Assembly (NCBI GenBank): GCA_964608735.1
Contig: CAZSPL010000218.1
Coordinates: 1-6,054, forward strand
DNA from: CAZSPL01 sp964608735
GTDB taxonomy: Bacteria; JAJVIF01; JAPKYR01; CAZSPL01
Length of the DNA: 6,054 nt
Direction: 5' to 3'
The position numbers and the translations under genes were made by a program. Below are positions 4,705 to 6,054 of this stretch, one piece after another; positions within the stretch are counted from its first letter, which is position 1; each line of letters opens with the position of its first letter. The notes under the pieces were generated by a model, which was given only the letters and a program-made list of their open reading frames with translations, was not told the DNA's origin and made no database searches.

Positions 4705-6054
4705 ATGCGACCGGCGAGGCTAAGGCAGTTTCTGAGTGTTCTGTTCATCGCGTTTCTTGCCATTTATATATCCAGTTCCGCATCTGCGATGAATGAATCT
4801 TATGACACCGGATTCCGTTGCCCGGTGAATCCACCCGGAACCCGGTACGATATCAGCTTGAAATACGATGAATCATCCGATACCTACATCGGTTACGAAA
4901 CCCTCGAATTCGTCAACGACACGCAGCTCAAGATATCCGAGATAGCAATTGACTGGCCCCTGGCGTCGATGGCCGAGATGAAGATAGAGAATATCGAATC
5001 GCTCGGACGGCTGCTCGATACAGACGGCAGCCTTACCATCATCGAACTGAAAAACCCGCTTGCTTCCGGCGAGAAATTCCAGGCTCAGATATCCTTCCAA
5101 TATCCCTCCTTCCCATTCTATGACGACATGAATATCTTGACCGACTGGTATCCGCGCTTATGGTGGGGACGGAGCACCCTCGATGATTATACGGTTTCAA
5201 TCGCGCCCCCTGCTGATTGTGTAGTGCTTGCAAGCGGGCCCGCCGATGAATCCGGGACCGTGTTTGAAGCGGATGGTATTCGTTCTTTCGGGATAGTCCT
5301 CGCGAAAGGCTACGATATTTTACAGGCTGATTCGGGGCCGGTTCGAGTCAGCATCCTGACGAATGACAACAACAAGGAATGCGTCAAGCTTCTTCTTGAA
5401 ACGGCTTGCGATAGTATTTCCTTTTACTCTGAATGGCTCGGTTTTTATCCCCACGAATCGCTCGCCATCATCCCGGGGATGGAAGAACCGGTGGGAGGAT
5501 ATCCCGTCGCGAGCGCCATAGTCGCCATCCATGGGCAGGGGCGCATGAATGAACTGCCGATTTCGCGATGGCGCTACATCACTGCGCACGAGGCGGGGCA
5601 TCAATACTGGATGGAATATGTGCTCGAAGCCCCCCGCAGCCGCTGGCTGATGATAGGCCTCGGCGTCTATGCCGACCGGGCATACATGCTCGCTCGCGGA
5701 TACGGCGATATCCACGAGCGGGAAATGCTCGAGCGGTATATGAAGGGCATGGAGGAAGGAGCATTCACCCGCATGGACCTGTCATCCGATGAGCTCATGG
5801 AAATCGATTTCGATTACAATAATATCGTAACCCACGGCAAGGGCTTCGGGCTGATAAGTTCCCTCGCCTGCTATCTCGGGGAGGATGTCTTCGACGGGAT
5901 ATATCTCGAAGTTCTCGGTTCATACAAGGGCTGCGAGATGGATTCAGCGGAGTTTCAAAAGATATGCGGGCAAGCATCCGGTGAGGATTTCGGCTGGTTC
6001 TTCGACCAGTGGATATATACAAACCGATACCTGTGTTTCGAAACGGACGTTGAA
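4705..6054 (+). CDS. Secreted M1-type (gluzincin) metallopeptidase homologue with degenerate active site, 3' end outside window
   Basis: There are 450 codons without a stop, and the frame runs off the window. AGGAGG (4691-4696) lies eight bases before ATG 4705. A signal peptide is evident: R2, R5 and R7, a hydrophobic stretch at 9-22, and cleavage after ASA at residue 28. An N-terminal beta region (about 40-220) of the aminopeptidase-M1 kind precedes the peptidase domain. HEAGH at 295-299 is the zinc-binding HExxH motif. The WLMIGLGVY segment (315-323) lines up with the family's WLNEGFASY, so Ile317 (Gly318 by strict spacing) stands where the third zinc ligand Glu is expected. THGKG at 376-380 lines up with YxKG, giving His377 for the catalytic Tyr. 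GGYPVASAIV (264-273) occupies the GxMEN position. The end (WFFDQWIYT) is typical of M1 domains. Family membership is confident, but whether it cleaves peptides is doubtful. Confidence 0.85.
   Translation, partial: MRPARLRQFLSVLFIAFLAIYISSSASAMNESYDTGFRCPVNPPGTRYDISLKYDESSDTYIGYETLEFVNDTQLKISEIAIDWPLASMAEMKIENIESLGRLLDTDGSLTIIELKNPLASGEKFQAQISFQYPSFPFYDDMNILTDWYPRLWWGRSTLDDYTVSIAPPADCVVLASGPADESGTVFEADGIRSFGIVLAKGYDILQADSGPVRVSILTNDNNKECVKLLLETACDSISFYSEWLGFYPHESLAIIPGMEEPVGGYPVASAIVAIHGQGRMNELPISRWRYITAHEAGHQYWMEYVLEAPRSRWLMIGLGVYADRAYMLARGYGDIHEREMLERYMKGMEEGAFTRMDLSSDELMEIDFDYNNIVTHGKGFGLISSLACYLGEDVFDGIYLEVLGSYKGCEMDSAEFQKICGQASGEDFGWFFDQWIYTNRYLCFETDVE

Noticed and set aside
5320..6022. 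Several minus- and plus-strand open frames overlapping the peptidase-like gene
   Set aside because: They are shadows of the long plus-strand frame that starts at 4705, which has a signal peptide, HEAGH and a strong ribosome binding site.

Overview
The window carries the 3' end of a bacterial rRNA operon on the + strand, followed by a patchwork of 5S-rRNA-related sequence with small cargo genes, and then two genes for secreted proteins. The lineage cannot be fixed from this sequence. The signal peptides, the paired PPC-like domains joined to a PQQ-type propeller and the divergent M1-type peptidase suit an uncultured, probably Gram-negative bacterium, but that is inference. All genes read on the + strand.

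Layout. Positions 1-129 are the end of 23S rRNA. Positions 130-343 are a tRNA-free spacer with four clear hairpins. Positions 344-460 are a normal 5S rRNA gene closed by a T-run. Positions 461-2326 are the unusual part. A short 5S 5'-half remnant (519-542) is followed by a promoter-like site and a tandem GNAT-fold acetyltransferase gene (669-1547). Next is a second, restructured 155-nt 5S-like gene (1641-1795) with its own promoter-like site, stem and T-run. After it come a nested inverted-repeat element (1850-2027), an orphan HicB-like gene (2087-2269) that seems to lack its usual C-terminal end, and a 5S 3'-half fragment starting three bases after the HicB stop. Similarity between the first and second 5S copies extends into both flanks, so the second looks like an old duplication of the whole spacer-5S-terminator unit, not a chance match.

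Positions 2414-4606 encode a secreted 730-residue protein with two PPC-like beta domains and a PQQ-type beta-propeller. Positions 4705-6054 hold the first 450 residues of a secreted M1-type metallopeptidase homologue, cut by the window end. That protein keeps HEAGH but lacks the expected downstream zinc-ligand glutamate, the GxMEN signature and the catalytic tyrosine, so it may be a pseudopeptidase or a divergent enzyme.

The most notable theme is repeated 5S-derived sequence (one intact copy, one restructured copy, two half-copies) interleaved with a GNAT gene, a HicB gene and palindromic repeats. It suggests that the end of the rRNA operon has been a site of duplication and insertion. No CRISPR array, transposase, tRNA or integrase gene was seen.
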